Source: Cacconaster sp964598495
GTDB lineage: Bacteria > Bacteroidota > Bacteroidia > Bacteroidales > UBA932
DNA length: 64,000 bases
Assembly: GCA_964598495.1 (NCBI GenBank)
Contig: CAZRBY010000005.1
Span: 34,785 to 98,784 of the forward strand
Direction: 5' to 3'
In this document: piece by piece, positions 7,481-15,946 of the stretch
Layout: every line of letters starts with the position of its first letter
How positions within the stretch are numbered: the stretch's first letter is position 1
Made by a program: the position numbers and the translations under genes
The notes under the pieces: generated by a model
Told to the model about the DNA's origin: nothing
Database searches by the model: none
Seen by the model: only the letters and a program-made list of their open reading frames with translations

Positions 7481-9961
7481 TAATCCTATGATTCTCCTAA
7501 TCCACGATTTCTTTTTGGGTTTAGTATCCGTGTAACTGTAGCCATACCCGGCATATCCATAGCCATATCCATAACCATGGCCATAACCATATTTACGACC
7601 ATAACCGTAACCATAGCCATAACCATAATTGCCGTAAGAGGCTATCTTTTTCACATTGATTCCGTTTAGCAAAAGGCTCATATTAATCATCTTTCCGGAG
7701 TCGTACAGTTCTTGTATATCGGGTAATGAACGTTTGTCGAGCATACCCGAACGCAATACATATATAGTCTGATCAGCTGCACGTGCACACAGTTGTACGT
7801 CCACCACAACACCATAAGGAGGAGTGTCAATCAAAACATAGTCGTATTTGGCTTTAAGTTCGGCTATCATATTGTCAAATCGGCTGCTCTTCAAGAGGTC
7901 TGCCGGATTGGGCGGTATGGTACCGGAAGGAATGATATCCAGCAGGCCGTTCTCATTGGAGGGATGAATCAAGTCAAAAATATTATCCTCCATACCGCCC
8001 AAATAGTTAGATACTCCGGGGCGTTTGGTGCCTATACCCAGCCTTCGGGTAAGAGTGCCTTTTCTCAAGTCCAAATCTACGACAACGACTTTCTCATTTA
8101 GCGTTGCGATACTCATACCGAGATTTGCAGATATAAAGGTCTTACCGGCATCGGGACTGATAGAGATCACCATAATGACCTTTCCTCCCTCTTTGTGCTC
8201 AGTATCCATGAAATCGAGGTTGGATTGCACTATTTTAAAGGCTTCGCAAATAGGCTCATTACTATTCTCTTTAACCACGATCAGTTCACTCGATTTGGTC
8301 TTGACTAACGGGATTTCGCCCAAGAAAGGAACAGTAAGCGCCTCTTTTAATTCTTTCTTCGTATATACAGCAGTATTGAGCAAAGAACGGATATAAAGCC
8401 ACAAAGCGGGGATTAAGAGACCGGCTAACAGGCTGATTAAAACTACTGCCATCTTCCGTGGAGATACAGGCAAGTTTGATCCATCTGCCGGATCGATAAT
8501 TCGGCAATTGCTCTCTACGATGGTGGATTGAAGTTCGTTCTCCTCCTTTTTATTTAACAGATAGAGATAAAGTTCTTCCTTAATCTTCTGTTGACGCTCT
8601 ATACTGGTAATGTATTTATGCTGCATGGGCACAGTAGAGATTTTTCCTCTGGTGAGAATCTCTTTTTGCCTCATATTTTCAATCTGAATTTTCAAACCTG
8701 CTATCAGATTGTCCACAGCTTTAGAAATCGAGAAGCGCGTCGCTGCCAAGGTATTATCCATCTCTCGTACCAGAGGGTTATTGAGGCTACTATTTGCCAA
8801 CAACTTATTGCGTTGAGCAAGCACCGAGTTATATTCAGCAATCTGAGTTTGAATACCGGGGTCGGCGATACCAATACTTGCAGGAATAGGGTCGGTGAGT
8901 TTGGAGTTATCCTGCAGATACTCTTTCATATACTCAGCCATATCCAGTTGATTCTCCATACTCAAAGCTTCGGTATCCAGTCTGCCGGTGCTTTGCAGAT
9001 AGAGAGCACTCTCGGAAGTAATATCGGTAAGTTGATGATCTCTTTTGTACTGCTCAATTTTCGAGTCCACATCCGATAATTCGGATTCTATAATAATTAA
9101 TCGCTCCCTGATAAAGTTGGCAGTGTTGACCAAAACCTGGTTTTTATCTTCAATAGCATCATTTTTGTAAACCTCTATCAACGTATTTATCACATCTTCG
9201 GCACGTTTTATATTCTCGTCTTCCAGAGTCAGGTTAATAAGAGAGGAGACCTTGTCAGCCACCTCTACTTTTATTCGCGCATTGTAGCTATTTGCCACAG
9301 CTTTTAGGCTGCGTTTGGTTATCTGAACCGGTTTACCTATATAATCTTGATCTATTAACGGGGCTATGGTTATCACTATTTCACCCACAGGTGTTTGCAA
9401 TGTATCGCCTGGTTGTATCACACGAACTTCACTATCCTCTTCCATTCCCCATTTAATATCTTTCAACTCCACTTGTCGATTTTCCAATAGGGTTGCCGTC
9501 ATATTTATGGTCTGCAAGGGATCAATATCAGGACAATGCACTATAATAGGTGTACTACTGTAAAGCTCGCGATCACGCAGTCCATCCCGTATTTTGTAGC
9601 TTACATCCAGTCTTAACTGTTTCGCCACGTCATACATCAGCCTCTTACTTTTAAAAACCCCAACTTCATTATCTACCGAACTTCTCATGGAGTAAAAAAG
9701 GTCTTGAAAAGCAGCGGACTCACTCATTATGCCACCTTTTCTATCATCTTTTACCAATACCGTAGCTGTACGTCGAAAAGTTTTGGGAGTACTACGTATA
9801 TAGAGAAATCCTATCAATCCACACACTAAGACCGATAAAATGAACCATTTTCTATGAAACAGCACCGTATTAAAGAGTTCGGCTAACGAAGTGCCCTCGC
9901 GGTCAACCTTATCTTCAAGAGCGACATAGTCCTTCTCTTCGTAAATATCTTTCTTTGCCAT
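7478..9961 (-). CDS. wzc: Wzc-like polysaccharide co-polymerase / tyrosine autokinase
   Basis: 827 residues. Controls chain length and export of surface polysaccharide by cycles of Tyr phosphorylation. A Wzz domain (about 20-130) is bounded by a first membrane helix near 35-52. A long periplasmic coiled-coil region and a second helix (about 500-520) lead to the BY-kinase domain: Walker A SPDAGKTF near 605, Walker A' VVVVDLDLRKG and Walker B YVLIDTPP. The last 50 residues are an extreme Gly-Tyr tail (repeated GYGYG) ending in a basic KPKKKSW stretch; this would be the phosphorylated Tyr cluster. It is the last gene of the polysaccharide locus, 18 bp after wza, and is followed by a terminator. 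Confidence 0.93.
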   Translation of the reverse strand: MAKKDIYEEKDYVALEDKVDREGTSLAELFNTVLFHRKWFILSVLVCGLIGFLYIRSTPKTFRRTATVLVKDDRKGGIMSESAAFQDLFYSMRSSVDNEVGVFKSKRLMYDVAKQLRLDVSYKIRDGLRDRELYSSTPIIVHCPDIDPLQTINMTATLLENRQVELKDIKWGMEEDSEVRVIQPGDTLQTPVGEIVITIAPLIDQDYIGKPVQITKRSLKAVANSYNARIKVEVADKVSSLINLTLEDENIKRAEDVINTLIEVYKNDAIEDKNQVLVNTANFIRERLIIIESELSDVDSKIEQYKRDHQLTDITSESALYLQSTGRLDTEALSMENQLDMAEYMKEYLQDNSKLTDPIPASIGIADPGIQTQIAEYNSVLAQRNKLLANSSLNNPLVREMDNTLAATRFSISKAVDNLIAGLKIQIENMRQKEILTRGKISTVPMQHKYITSIERQQKIKEELYLYLLNKKEENELQSTIVESNCRIIDPADGSNLPVSPRKMAVVLISLLAGLLIPALWLYIRSLLNTAVYTKKELKEALTVPFLGEIPLVKTKSSELIVVKENSNEPICEAFKIVQSNLDFMDTEHKEGGKVIMVISISPDAGKTFISANLGMSIATLNEKVVVVDLDLRKGTLTRRLGIGTKRPGVSNYLGGMEDNIFDLIHPSNENGLLDIIPSGTIPPNPADLLKSSRFDNMIAELKAKYDYVLIDTPPYGVVVDVQLCARAADQTIYVLRSGMLDKRSLPDIQELYDSGKMINMSLLLNGINVKKIASYGNYGYGYGYGYGRKYGYGHGYGYGYGYAGYGYSYTDTKPKKKSWIRRIIGL

Positions 9962-9979
9962 AGCTTATCTATATTATCA

Positions 9980-10780
9980 TTATCTAAAAATTACAACCGC
10001 CAATGATGCCAATGATGCCAATACCGAAAGTATTGATGCAAATGTGGAGACCGAACGATTCTGGTTTATTTCGCGCTGTCCTGCACGTGCCTTATTCGGC
10101 TCCACATAGACGATATCATTCTGTTTAAGGTAGTAGTAAGGGGAATTCATCAGATTCTTGCTACGCAGGTCAACTATAGCCACGGTACGTTCACCATTCT
10201 CCTCTCTGATTACTCTAACGTTATCTCTTCTTCCATAGATAGTCATATCACCTGCAAGACTCAACGCGTCCAGCAGTGTGATACGGTCGCTATCCACCTC
10301 AAATGTACCGGGACGCACCACTTCACCCATAACCGATACTTTAAAATTAAGGAACTGCACAGTTACAACAGCATCGTTAACCAATCCCCTCTCTTTCAAC
10401 TCTTGGCTTATTCGATCAGAAAGCTCAAAACGGGTCAAACCGCGCACATTTATTTCGCCCAACTGCGGAAACTTTATATTTCCGTTTTTATCCACCAGAT
10501 AGCCCAACATACGTTGTTGTCCACCCAGATATCCCATACTCGTAACCTGATAACTTACCATCGGCAGGTTGAACATCTGCACCAATTCCGGGTCTTTACT
10601 ATTTACCATAATAGAAAGCAGATCGTCACTATTGATGCGAACATCATAATCTTGTGCTATTGTTTGACGATAATTTCTCGTTACATCCTGGAGATAGGTA
10701 ATCTCTTTTTGTGATGCGCATCCGCCTACTAGTAGCAAGAGCAACGCTGGATACACGAGATTTCTAATTTTTTTATTCAT
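9980..10780 (-). CDS. wza: Polysaccharide export lipoprotein, Wza-like (SLBB)
   Basis: 266 residues. Outer-membrane export component paired with Wzc. The lipoprotein signal has the lipobox LLVGGCA near residue 21. A Poly_export domain (about 45-145, with the YDVRINSDDLLSI start) and an SLBB domain (about 150-225, VMGEVVRPGTFEV) follow, and a C-terminal hydrophobic helix (SVLASLASLAVVIF) ends the protein. It is much shorter than E. coli Wza (about 380 residues), as is usual in Bacteroidota. The adjacency to wzc confirms the role. A 72-bp gap without clear signals separates it from the epimerase gene upstream. Confidence 0.92.
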   Translation of the reverse strand: MNKKIRNLVYPALLLLLVGGCASQKEITYLQDVTRNYRQTIAQDYDVRINSDDLLSIMVNSKDPELVQMFNLPMVSYQVTSMGYLGGQQRMLGYLVDKNGNIKFPQLGEINVRGLTRFELSDRISQELKERGLVNDAVVTVQFLNFKVSVMGEVVRPGTFEVDSDRITLLDALSLAGDMTIYGRRDNVRVIREENGERTVAIVDLRSKNLMNSPYYYLKQNDIVYVEPNKARAGQREINQNRSVSTFASILSVLASLASLAVVIFR

Positions 10781-10852
10781 TGTTATCCGTTTTATATGAT
10801 TTCAAAATGTTAGTATTGTTATCAAGGCGTAAATATAATCACATATAATGGT

Positions 10853-11995
10853 TTATTCCAAATAATTTAATACCTTATCAAGAATATAATGAGCCGCTTT
10901 ACCATCACCAAACAGAGGCGGAAAGATTACTTTGCGTGTAGATAACTCTCTAAATCCATTTTTTATTCTATCGAAATCGGTATCCGCAATCACACCGGCT
11001 CCATGTGTAACTATTTCCACCCATTCCGTTTCAGGTCTCAGTATAACACAAGGTTTCTCAAAAAAGAAAGCCTCTTTCTGCACCCCACCGCTATCCGTCA
11101 TCACGAGTTTTGCATTCTTTTCCAACTCTATCATCTCCAAAAAGGAGACAGGCTCTATCAATTTCAAAAAGGATGAGCACATCACCTTATCGTACAATCC
11201 TGCAGTTAAGTTCTTAGGCATAAGTTTAGATGTACGGGGATGTAAAGGGAGGATGATATCAATCTGATCCTCGTCACTGATATGAAGTAGCGCACTGAAT
11301 ATTGATTCGAGACGTGCCGGATTGTCTGTGTTATTATCTCTATGTATGGTAGCCAGAATAAAGTTGTTTGCTTGAAGCGAATTGGATTCCAGGATTTTTG
11401 TCCGCCCCGAAAATTCGGCAAAGTAGAGACTGTTATCATACATAATATCCCCACTGTTATATACAAGGCGATTTTTACCGTTTTTAAAACGAACTTCAAT
11501 CTCCATAAAACCCTCTCTACGCAGATTGTCAATAGCTGTTTGGGTTGGTGCAAAAAGAATTGAGGACATCTGGTCGCAAATTATGCGGTTGACTTCCTCG
11601 GGCATAGACATATTAAACGACCTTAACCCCGCTTCGATATGAAATATGGGAATATGCTGTTTGACCGCCGCTACCGCACCCGCTAGTGTTGAGTTGGTAT
11701 CGCCATATAGTACAACCCCGTCAAAATGCTCCGATAGGAGGAGATCTTCTATCCCGGAAATCATTTTTGCTGTCTGTTCTCCATGCTTACCGGAACCAAC
11801 ACCCAAATTATAGTCCGGTTGTGGAATTTCCAACTCATCAAAAAATACCTGCGACATTGTAGCGTCGTAATGCTGACCCGTATGCAGTATTTTCTCCTCT
11901 ACCCTATCGGAAAAGTCATTTCTTATAGCTCTGGAAAGAGCCGCCGCTTTTATAATCTGAGGTCGAGCACCTACAACTGTAAGTATCTTAATCAT
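10853..11995 (-). CDS. wbpI: UDP-GlcNAc 2-epimerase family, probably WbpI-like
   Basis: 380 residues. Non-hydrolysing 2-epimerase fold: VGARPQIIKAAALSRA at the N-terminus, the GDTNSTLAG loop, HIEAGLRS near 120, the LPLHPRT stretch and TDSGGVQKEA near 290. The family includes WecB (UDP-ManNAc), WbpI (UDP-ManNAc3NAcA) and CapG/WbjD. Because wbpA, B, D, E and G homologues are in the same locus, WbpI is the most economical role, converting the gluco- to the manno-configured diacetamido uronate. CapG cannot be excluded because a CapE homologue is also present. Its ATG overlaps the stop of a small upstream frame (ATGA). Confidence 0.85.
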   Translation of the reverse strand: MIKILTVVGARPQIIKAAALSRAIRNDFSDRVEEKILHTGQHYDATMSQVFFDELEIPQPDYNLGVGSGKHGEQTAKMISGIEDLLLSEHFDGVVLYGDTNSTLAGAVAAVKQHIPIFHIEAGLRSFNMSMPEEVNRIICDQMSSILFAPTQTAIDNLRREGFMEIEVRFKNGKNRLVYNSGDIMYDNSLYFAEFSGRTKILESNSLQANNFILATIHRDNNTDNPARLESIFSALLHISDEDQIDIILPLHPRTSKLMPKNLTAGLYDKVMCSSFLKLIEPVSFLEMIELEKNAKLVMTDSGGVQKEAFFFEKPCVILRPETEWVEIVTHGAGVIADTDFDRIKNGFRELSTRKVIFPPLFGDGKAAHYILDKVLNYLE

Positions 11996-12129
11996 TTTTT
12001 CTTCCGGGAAGAATTATTTTTATAATGTTTTAAAAGTTCCGCAAAAGTAACTCTTTTATCCATAATAACCCAAAATTTTTCATCGTTGCGGATATTGGCT
12101 ATTACTCTCTTAGTTGGCCATTTGACCAC
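11992..12129 (-). CDS. Small ORF of 45 codons coupled to the epimerase gene, possible gene remnant
   Basis: A GTG-started frame ends in TGA that overlaps the epimerase ATG as ATGA. The encoded peptide is rich in Lys, Asn and Trp/Phe (for example VKWPTKRVIANIR and VTFAELLKHYKN) and ends in a basic tail. The open frame extends a further 16 codons upstream, overlapping the MaoC gene end at an 8-A run, with no ATG. It resembles real coding sequence more than spacer, yet I recognise no family. It could be a tiny coupled gene or the C-terminal remnant of a lost sugar gene. Confidence 0.35.
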   Translation of the reverse strand: MVKWPTKRVIANIRNDEKFWVIMDKRVTFAELLKHYKNNSSRKKK

Positions 12130-12143
12130 ATTATGGTTTTTAT

Positions 12144-12554
12144 CTACAGATCCATTTTTTTTACCAAAGCACTGCCTTCAATAACAACCACATCGTCTTG
12201 ATTAATACATGTAGTATTTAGCGTTACCAGTTGCTTTTCATAATTGATATCACTGATAGAAACAACAGCCGTTACTGTATCTCCAATATAAACAGGTTTT
12301 ACAAACTTCATATCCTGTTTTAAATAAATAGATCCCTCACCGGGCATCTTTGTGCCGAGAATGGCACTGAAAAGAGAGCCTACTAAAAAACCATGTACAA
12401 TATTGCCCTTAAATATCGTCTGGCTAGCATAGAGGGGATCAAGGTGTAACGGATTAAAATCTTTTGAAAGTCCAGCAAAAGTTTTTACTTGTTCCATAGA
12501 AAACTGAGCAGACATTCTTTCTTCTTGCCCAATATACAAATCACTTAATTTCAT
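12144..12554 (-). CDS. MaoC-like hot-dog dehydratase
   Basis: 136 residues. R-specific enoyl-CoA hydratase / MaoC fold. The key segment FAGLSKDFNPLHLDP (about 26-40) has the Asp and His that act in PhaJ-type hydratases, and IVHGFLVGSLFSAI follows. Length matches single-domain PhaJ proteins. In a polysaccharide locus such an enzyme would more plausibly make a (R)-3-hydroxyacyl group for decorating an amino sugar than serve fatty-acid metabolism; that is inference, supported by a CapK-type acyl-activating gene 3.4 kb upstream in the same operon. The stop codon follows an 8-A run. Confidence 0.8.
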   Translation of the reverse strand: MKLSDLYIGQEERMSAQFSMEQVKTFAGLSKDFNPLHLDPLYASQTIFKGNIVHGFLVGSLFSAILGTKMPGEGSIYLKQDMKFVKPVYIGDTVTAVVSISDINYEKQLVTLNTTCINQDDVVVIEGSALVKKMDL

Positions 12555-12620
12555 AGTTATTTAATTTTATAAAATAAAACATTAGTATCTACTCAAAAAT
12601 CATAAAAGTTCCTTAAATAT

Positions 12621-13784
12621 CTATATATTGAATCTGAAAAATTTACGATATACCGTGTCAGGAATAATTCCCATTTTGGTTCCCCACGCAATTGGTTTTT
12701 TAAGGCTACGTACCAAAGAGTAGTAAGATTTGTATTCTATAAACAATTTGGGTTTCTGATTCATAATCATTTCAAACTCATCATGGGTGTAGCCAAGCTT
12801 CTTTATACAATAATTTAATGTTTCAGTACCTCCTTCATAGGGATCAACCTGCACCTTTTGTAAAGCCTCATCTCTTGTTATTTGCCCGGAACGTAGTAAG
12901 GCTGAATAGTGAAGCTTACGCTTATCAATATTGAATTTTCTGGTAAGTATGTACGACTGGAAGAAACCTGTATATTTCGATTCGTGATGTTTGCCCCCGT
13001 AGTTTTTCCAATTCAATTCTCTGGTTAGTTTTTCAAGAATTTCTCTTTCGTTGTACGGCAAATAGTAAAGAAGTCTAATCTGTCGGATATGCTTGAAGAA
13101 TGTATAGTATATGTACTTAAACATTGTCATTACAGGAAAACTCTTAATTTTCTTGGAGCCAAACTTTTTTTGGATATAGTTTACATACCTACCGTCCATA
13201 TAAGTCCATGTTAAGGGAGTTGTCCCTTCGGTCCTGAACGAGTGCCCATGTATAATATATTTCACCCCTTCACGAGCAGCCTCTTTGAAAAGCACCGAAA
13301 ATATGACCCAATCGGTTGGAACCTCTGCATCGGGAACCGATGCCTTTAGAAAGGCACGTTGTAAATCTCTAAACTCCTCCCAATCGGCAACATGGGTATG
13401 TAAATCAACCCCTAGTGTATTACAAGCATTCTTAATATTCTGAACGGCAGAATCGGAATTCCAGCCATTATCAAAATGTACAGCTAAGGGCCTTAATCCT
13501 AATTTGACTGCACTATAAAGTGTGTAGGTGCTATCCCGACCACCGCTAACACCCACAATACAATCGTATTTTTTACGTTTGCCATCCTTCTTAATCTTTC
13601 TAATGATCTCATTCAATTTTTTAGTTGTGCTCTCTCCTGGAGCATGAGCAGCTTCAATCTCGTCGTGGATGTGGCAAAAGGTACAAACACCATTCTCATC
13701 GAAGGTTATGCCTTGTACTGTGTCGTCCATAATACATCGAGAGCAAACTTTATTGGCTTTGTATTTAAATGGTTGTAAATTCAT
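12621..13784 (-). CDS. wbpG: N-acetyl sugar amidotransferase (WbpG/PseA-like)
   Basis: 387 residues. ATP-PPase family enzyme that converts an acetamido group of a nucleotide sugar to an acetamidino group, using ammonia from a HisH/HisF-type partner. Visible features: a four-Cys zinc-ribbon-like start (CSRCIMDD then CTFCHIHDE), the PP-loop VSGGRDST near residue 81, and the conserved HFDNGWNSD and YIIHGHSFRTEG segments. WbpG in Pseudomonas O5 acts on the ManNAc3NAc uronate made by WbpA-B-E-D-I, all of which have homologues here. No hisH2 or hisF2 gene is in the window. It is 3 bp from the DUF354 gene. Confidence 0.86.
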   Translation of the reverse strand: MNLQPFKYKANKVCSRCIMDDTVQGITFDENGVCTFCHIHDEIEAAHAPGESTTKKLNEIIRKIKKDGKRKKYDCIVGVSGGRDSTYTLYSAVKLGLRPLAVHFDNGWNSDSAVQNIKNACNTLGVDLHTHVADWEEFRDLQRAFLKASVPDAEVPTDWVIFSVLFKEAAREGVKYIIHGHSFRTEGTTPLTWTYMDGRYVNYIQKKFGSKKIKSFPVMTMFKYIYYTFFKHIRQIRLLYYLPYNEREILEKLTRELNWKNYGGKHHESKYTGFFQSYILTRKFNIDKRKLHYSALLRSGQITRDEALQKVQVDPYEGGTETLNYCIKKLGYTHDEFEMIMNQKPKLFIEYKSYYSLVRSLKKPIAWGTKMGIIPDTVYRKFFRFNI

Positions 13785-13787
13785 CTC

Positions 13788-14903
13788 TTATTTAAAGTTA
13801 TACTGATAATCCGGGTTTTCTTTCATTACGCTTACGCTGTTTGGGTAATTATCTATAAACCATATTAAAAACTTCGAATAATTTATCTTATCATTTAGCA
13901 TTTTTTCTCTTCTAGCTTGCCATATCTTTTTAGAGTTTGACATTGAAATAATTTCATCCAGTTTGGATAGAAGCGCATCGCTTTCTGAAGTTTTGAAACC
14001 AAAGCCTAGTTTATATTCGTTTTCAAGTTCATTTAGAGAGCCGATTTTTCCGACAAAATCGTTATATCTAATAAATGGTGTACCGAGGACACCTGCTTCA
14101 CCAGCCATAGACTGACTATCTCCAATGAAAAGATTGGCGTAAAATAGGGCATGATGAATATCAATAGGATTTAAAGATATTCGGTGCTTTTCATATTTTT
14201 CTGAAAGTGGTTTTTCTGAAGTGATAAAAACTTTGAATTTTTTTGACAATTTATAAATTATTTCATCAAGAAGATCACTACTAAGTCCACTTTTACCTAT
14301 ATCATGGCTTGCTGTCAGCTTTACCAGCCGTATTAAAACATATGGCTGTAACTCCGGGTTAAATCGGGAAACTACAGATTGATCAGGGATGAAAGTATCC
14401 GGATGCAAATATGCTAACTTGTGGTAACTATTATAAGTAATTCTTTTATTCAACCACATTCCTTTATCGCAACAACTTGGCAGTAGAAGATGCTTTGCAA
14501 ATGGATAAAAGTACTTATTTTCAGGTGTTGCATAAGTGTCGTCCTCGTTAGCAATAACCGATGGAGTTCTTGTTAAAAAACCGACATGAGCCACAGACCA
14601 ATCAGTACCGATTAGTAATCTTGGTTTATTTTTCATGACTATTTTCAGTAACCTGAAATCTCTAATTAATAAACCTATAATAGCCTCCAAGAGTAGCCCT
14701 ATTTTGCTCTTTTTTGTTTTTTCTCTTCTTAAAACATTTATATAATCAACACCTTCGTTATTAAGGAGTTCCTCCAGAATATCCTTTGATTTTATCACAA
14801 CAATTGGAGCGTTGCCATTATTGTTAAAATGGGCAATAGTTGTTCTGAAAAGATGAAAATGCGCAGGATGAGCTAAAAAGATTAATATTTTTTTCTTATC
14901 CAT
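13788..14903 (-). CDS. DUF354-family glycosyltransferase-like protein
   Basis: 371 residues from the ATG at 14903; an in-frame TTG at 14918 would overlap the upstream gene and is less likely. The N-terminus (KKILIFLAHPAHFHLFR) and the C-terminal FIGDSQSMAGEAGVLGTP segment are typical of DUF354, a GT-B-like family found in bacterial and archaeal surface-polysaccharide loci. By analogy it probably transfers a sugar in the cytoplasm, but no donor is known for the family. It sits 4 bp from the GT4 gene upstream and 3 bp from wbpG downstream, so the three are surely co-transcribed. The sequence is strongly AT-rich. Confidence 0.7.
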   Translation of the reverse strand: MDKKKILIFLAHPAHFHLFRTTIAHFNNNGNAPIVVIKSKDILEELLNNEGVDYINVLRREKTKKSKIGLLLEAIIGLLIRDFRLLKIVMKNKPRLLIGTDWSVAHVGFLTRTPSVIANEDDTYATPENKYFYPFAKHLLLPSCCDKGMWLNKRITYNSYHKLAYLHPDTFIPDQSVVSRFNPELQPYVLIRLVKLTASHDIGKSGLSSDLLDEIIYKLSKKFKVFITSEKPLSEKYEKHRISLNPIDIHHALFYANLFIGDSQSMAGEAGVLGTPFIRYNDFVGKIGSLNELENEYKLGFGFKTSESDALLSKLDEIISMSNSKKIWQARREKMLNDKINYSKFLIWFIDNYPNSVSVMKENPDYQYNFK

Positions 14904-14907
14904 AATG

Positions 14908-15855
14908 TTAATTTTCAATCACAGACTTATATATGTGTGCAATAGCGTCAGCTACTTGTTTGTTATCTAATCCTAATTCTATAACCCGTTCTCTTCCATT
15001 AGTTTCGCCCAATTTCTCAGAGAATTGTATGGCTTTTTCAAAATTCTCTGCACAATCTTTTACATTGAAATCAGTCAAATAACAACCTGGGATATCTCCA
15101 AACAACCATGAGACATCTCCCACATTTGTAGATACTATAGGCCTGTTGCAAGCCATTGCTTCTTTAATTGCATTCGGGCTGCCTTCCCAGAGGCTTGTAA
15201 GTATCACTACATCTGCTGCATTATACCATATAGGAGTTTGCTCATTGGAAACATTCATCAAGAAATGAATTTCAATGTCTTCTCTATTTAATAATTCAAG
15301 TGCCTGTTTTGTCAATGCAAAGTTTTTTTCCGGCCTTTGGGGATTGGATGCAAATAATAAATGCATTTTTTGAGTATCCCACTTCAATATCTCTTGACAC
15401 TCTTCTTTTATCATCGGAACAAATCGTTTAAAATCAACACCATTTGGAACTACAATAGCATTCTGACTATTTAACGATTTTTTCATGTCCTCAGATTTAA
15501 CAATAATGACCTTCCATGAAAAAAGATACTGAAAGAGTTTTATTATTAATTTATAGTAATAGTTTGCTTTAACATCACTTCCCATTAACGATACGATCAG
15601 CGGTTTTGCTCCCGCTAAACTTGCAACAAACGCAGATAAAGAATAATGGGCATGAATAATATCATATTTTTCTTTTTTGAGTTTTCGCTTTAACCGAATA
15701 ATATTGTTTGCATAGCCTTTAAAACGTTTACCCACAATCGGGAAAAAGTCTATCGACAAACCATCAATATGTTCTGTCAATGCAGATGCCTGATTATCAA
15801 TAATTGGGCTAATTCCACTATTAGAGTTTCCGCTAAAAACAAATAATACTCTCAC
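14908..15855 (-). CDS. Glycosyltransferase family 4 (short)
   Basis: 315 residues, GTG start. GT-B fold: an N-terminal Rossmann half with YDIIHAHYSLSAFVAS and a C-terminal half with FASNPQRPEKNF, then the EGSPNAIKEAMAC motif (E-x7-E, residues about 240-252) typical of retaining GT4 enzymes. It is shorter than the usual 370 residues mainly in the linker. It should add one sugar to the lipid-linked repeat unit at the inner face of the membrane. A 91-bp gap without visible promoter separates it from the CapK gene upstream. Confidence 0.84.
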   Translation of the reverse strand: MRVLFVFSGNSNSGISPIIDNQASALTEHIDGLSIDFFPIVGKRFKGYANNIIRLKRKLKKEKYDIIHAHYSLSAFVASLAGAKPLIVSLMGSDVKANYYYKLIIKLFQYLFSWKVIIVKSEDMKKSLNSQNAIVVPNGVDFKRFVPMIKEECQEILKWDTQKMHLLFASNPQRPEKNFALTKQALELLNREDIEIHFLMNVSNEQTPIWYNAADVVILTSLWEGSPNAIKEAMACNRPIVSTNVGDVSWLFGDIPGCYLTDFNVKDCAENFEKAIQFSEKLGETNGRERVIELGLDNKQVADAIAHIYKSVIEN

Positions 15856-15946
15856 TTTATATAAGACCAGATTATTTATTACTTTATAAGTTTTGAAATA
15901 TTGTTAATCCATTATCGTCACTTCTCTTGCATGAGAGTTTATATAT

